DNA of 52,595 nucleotides, from assembly GCA_902560725.1 (NCBI GenBank), contig CACEMR010000010.1:1-52595 (forward strand). The letters are read 5' to 3'. Each line of letters begins with the position of its first letter. Position 1 is the stretch's first letter. This DNA is from an uncultured Alphaproteobacteria bacterium. GTDB taxonomy: Bacteria > Pseudomonadota > Alphaproteobacteria > HIMB59 > GCA-002718135. Below the pieces are notes generated by a model. The model had not been told where the DNA came from, searched no databases, and saw only the letters and a list, made by a program, of their open reading frames with translations. Position numbers and translations under genes: made by a program. Shown piece by piece: positions 51,011 through 52,595 of the stretch.

Positions 51011-52595
51011 AGATACTTATAGCTTTTTCATAACCATATTCTTTTTTATATTTGAAATATGCATTTTTAAGGAGATTTTTAACATTTTTTTTATCATCTA
51101 GTCCATTGATAATGTATTTTATAAAATTTCCCATCCTGTATGAACCTTTATCATCATTAAAATCATCAAATTGATTTAAATAATTACCCCATATACCAAA
51201 TTTATTATTGTAATTAAAATTTGAAATTTTAAAATTTTCAATGAATTCATTCCAACTATCAAATACGCTATTATATTCTCTCAGTTCATTTAGTTTACTT
51301 TTTGGATAACCTTCTTGATCAATTATTACAGTTGGCTTATTGAAAAGAGCGCATTCAATAGCTGCAGTTCCAGCTTTTAAGCTAGTATGTATACATAAGT
51401 CAGCAATAGAAGCAGCCGTTATTACAGGAATATTCGATTGATGCTCACCATAATCTTCAAATATATAACATTTTTTCTTATCCCTTGCGTAATTTATCAT
51501 TTCAACAGTTTCGTTAGGAAGTCTATTGTACAAAGTTTGTGATTTTTTTGGTTTAAAAACTACACCTAAATTTTTATTTTCAAGAACATATTTAATAATA
51601 TTAAAATAATTTTCATTTAATAATTTATTAGTAAATTCATCATTAGAATTTTGATCAAAAACAGCAAAAATATAATTAATATTTTTATTGAAATTATTAT
51701 TTTTTATCTCTTTACCAATTTTTTCTATATGGTTTTTAGAATAATTTCTTAAAAAACCAGTTGAAATAATATATTGACATTTATTTGACAATTTTGCTTC
51801 ATTTAAATTCCAAAAAGACTGTTTAAATAAAATATTGGATACACTATGATATTCAGGTGATTTTTGACTTTCAAAACTCCTTTCCCAGATAGCAGAAACG
51901 CCTCCAATTTCATTTATAGCATCTGAAATACTTATATGAAAATTTCTATACTTGTACCAGCTTAAATAGAAACTAATTTCATTTCTTAAAAAATAGTTTT
52001 TCCAATAATTTTTTGAATAATCATACTTATAATATGAGTTTTTTATAAATTTATTTTCTAAATTTAAATTTAATTCGTTTTTATTTATATAGGAGGTAAA
52101 GTAATTTTGTATTATATTATTTTTTCTATGAAAATTTTTAATTCCGTAATTATTTAATTCTATAATTTCCTTTTCATTAGAAGTTTCATAAATTACATCC
52201 TTTGCTTCAAGATTAGAGTAAATTAAAAAGAAAAAATCTGTATTTTTATAATTTTTTTTTAGATTAAATTCACCTAATCTTTCAAAATATAGATAATTTT
52301 TACTAAATTTATTTATATTATTATTGTAATTAAATTTAATAATTCTAGAAAATAAAATAATGATTTTTTTTAAAAATAAAATTAAATGATTTGTATTTAA
52401 TTTTAGTGATATATTATTATAAAAAAAAATATTAAGGTTTAGTAAGTTTGAAAATCTAAATAATTCCTGATTCCATTCTCTATTTAATAAATAGATTTCA
52501 CTAAATTCTAATTTGTTTAGATTTTGATAATAAATAATTTTATAAAAAAGTAGTAAAGTGTATGGAATTTTATAATGATCATTAATCATATGACC
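51003..52595 (-). CDS. Large transferase-like protein, N-terminus possibly beyond the window
   Basis: At least 528 residues from the first visible ATG (52589); the frame remains open to the edge, so the true start may lie outside. Not firmly recognised. The C-terminal part resembles GT-B donor domains of surface-polysaccharide enzymes: GVVFKPKKSQTLYNRLP, then ASIADLCIHTSLKAGTAAIECALFNKPTVIID, in which conserved glycine, alanine and glutamate positions suit a nucleotide-sugar site. The N-terminal half is Asn/Lys/Tyr rich with one hydrophobic stretch near 70-85. Compare with LIC12162-type transferases of Leptospira-like loci, to which it may be related. It overlaps the hexapeptide-transferase gene by 8 bases and is the most upstream gene seen of the island operon. 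Confidence 0.55.
   Translation of the reverse strand, partial: GHMINDHYKIPYTLLLFYKIIYYQNLNKLEFSEIYLLNREWNQELFRFSNLLNLNIFFYNNISLKLNTNHLILFLKKIIILFSRIIKFNYNNNINKFSKNYLYFERLGEFNLKKNYKNTDFFFLIYSNLEAKDVIYETSNEKEIIELNNYGIKNFHRKNNIIQNYFTSYINKNELNLNLENKFIKNSYYKYDYSKNYWKNYFLRNEISFYLSWYKYRNFHISISDAINEIGGVSAIWERSFESQKSPEYHSVSNILFKQSFWNLNEAKLSNKCQYIISTGFLRNYSKNHIEKIGKEIKNNNFNKNINYIFAVFDQNSNDEFTNKLLNENYFNIIKYVLENKNLGVVFKPKKSQTLYNRLPNETVEMINYARDKKKCYIFEDYGEHQSNIPVITAASIADLCIHTSLKAGTAAIECALFNKPTVIIDQEGYPKSKLNELREYNSVFDSWNEFIENFKISNFNYNNKFGIWGNYLNQFDDFNDDKGSYRMGNFIKYIINGLDDKKNVKNLLKNAYFKYKKEYGYEKAISIYD

Noticed and set aside
1..52595. CRISPR arrays, tRNA/rRNA genes, insertion sequences, phage genes
   Set aside because: I saw no regularly spaced repeats, no cloverleaf or T-loop sequence, and no transposase, integrase or phage structural motifs.

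Overview
The window looks like chromosomal DNA from a streamlined, very AT-rich marine alphaproteobacterium of the SAR11 / HIMB59 / AEGEAN-169 type. The evidence is the strong A+T bias, gene junctions of a few bases or overlapping, the absence of mobile elements, and gene content rich in compatible-solute and methyl-compound catabolism. The lineage is inferred: there is no rRNA or other marker gene. I found no tRNA, rRNA, CRISPR array, insertion sequence or prophage, and no gene-free stretch longer than 300 bases.

Region 1 (1-6365) is a peptide/opine-type ABC importer. A divergent Tat-exported family 5 binding protein (plus strand) faces a minus-strand operon of two permeases and a fused double ATPase, followed by a small CBS-like ORF and a truncated SDR dehydrogenase. 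The first permease has no normal start codon and appears to start at ATT behind a strong Shine-Dalgarno. The binding-protein gene has a perfect hairpin just upstream of its RBS and a textbook terminator behind it.

Region 2 (6384-14255) is a compact plus-strand catabolic operon: homocysteine S-methyltransferase, a GcvT-like enzyme, an FMN 2-hydroxyacid oxidase, a ThDP enzyme, a transthyretin/HIUase-like protein, a DmdA-type (DMSP demethylase family) enzyme, OsmC and a crotonase. Together they suggest that methyl groups from a methylated onium compound go to tetrahydrofolate or homocysteine while the carbon skeleton is oxidised and decarboxylated. The substrate is unknown. Region 3 (14270-23088) holds oxidoreductase genes in alternating orientation: GMC dehydrogenase plus aldehyde dehydrogenase, a MaoC-like hydratase, an EamA transporter, a gamma-butyrobetaine-hydroxylase-like dioxygenase, a second aldehyde dehydrogenase and a class V PLP enzyme.

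Region 4 (23085 to the right end) is a large surface-polysaccharide island, nearly all on the minus strand and visibly more AT-rich. It encodes an initiating sugar-1-phosphate transferase, a nucleotide-sugar dehydrogenase, an EpsG-like polymerase, the full dTDP-L-rhamnose set (rmlC-B-D-A), many glycosyltransferases, an AsnB-like amidotransferase, two methyltransferases, a NodB deacetylase and a formyltransferase-like/beta-propeller fusion. One GT4 gene carries an apparent frameshift in a nine-base A run.

The most notable part is 45992-51010. Seven overlapping or nearly abutting genes encode a hexapeptide acyltransferase, a stand-alone amino acid:[carrier protein] ligase (truncated class II synthetase-like, Zn ligands intact), its own small carrier protein, an HpcH/HpaI pyruvate aldolase, an epimerase, a KdsB-like cytidylyltransferase and a HAD phosphatase. 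I infer a route to a CMP-activated 3-deoxy-2-ulosonic acid made by a pyruvate aldolase rather than a KdsA/NeuB synthase. It would be coupled to carrier-protein-bound aminoacyl decoration of the surface glycan. This is a hypothesis from gene content and motifs, not a demonstrated pathway.
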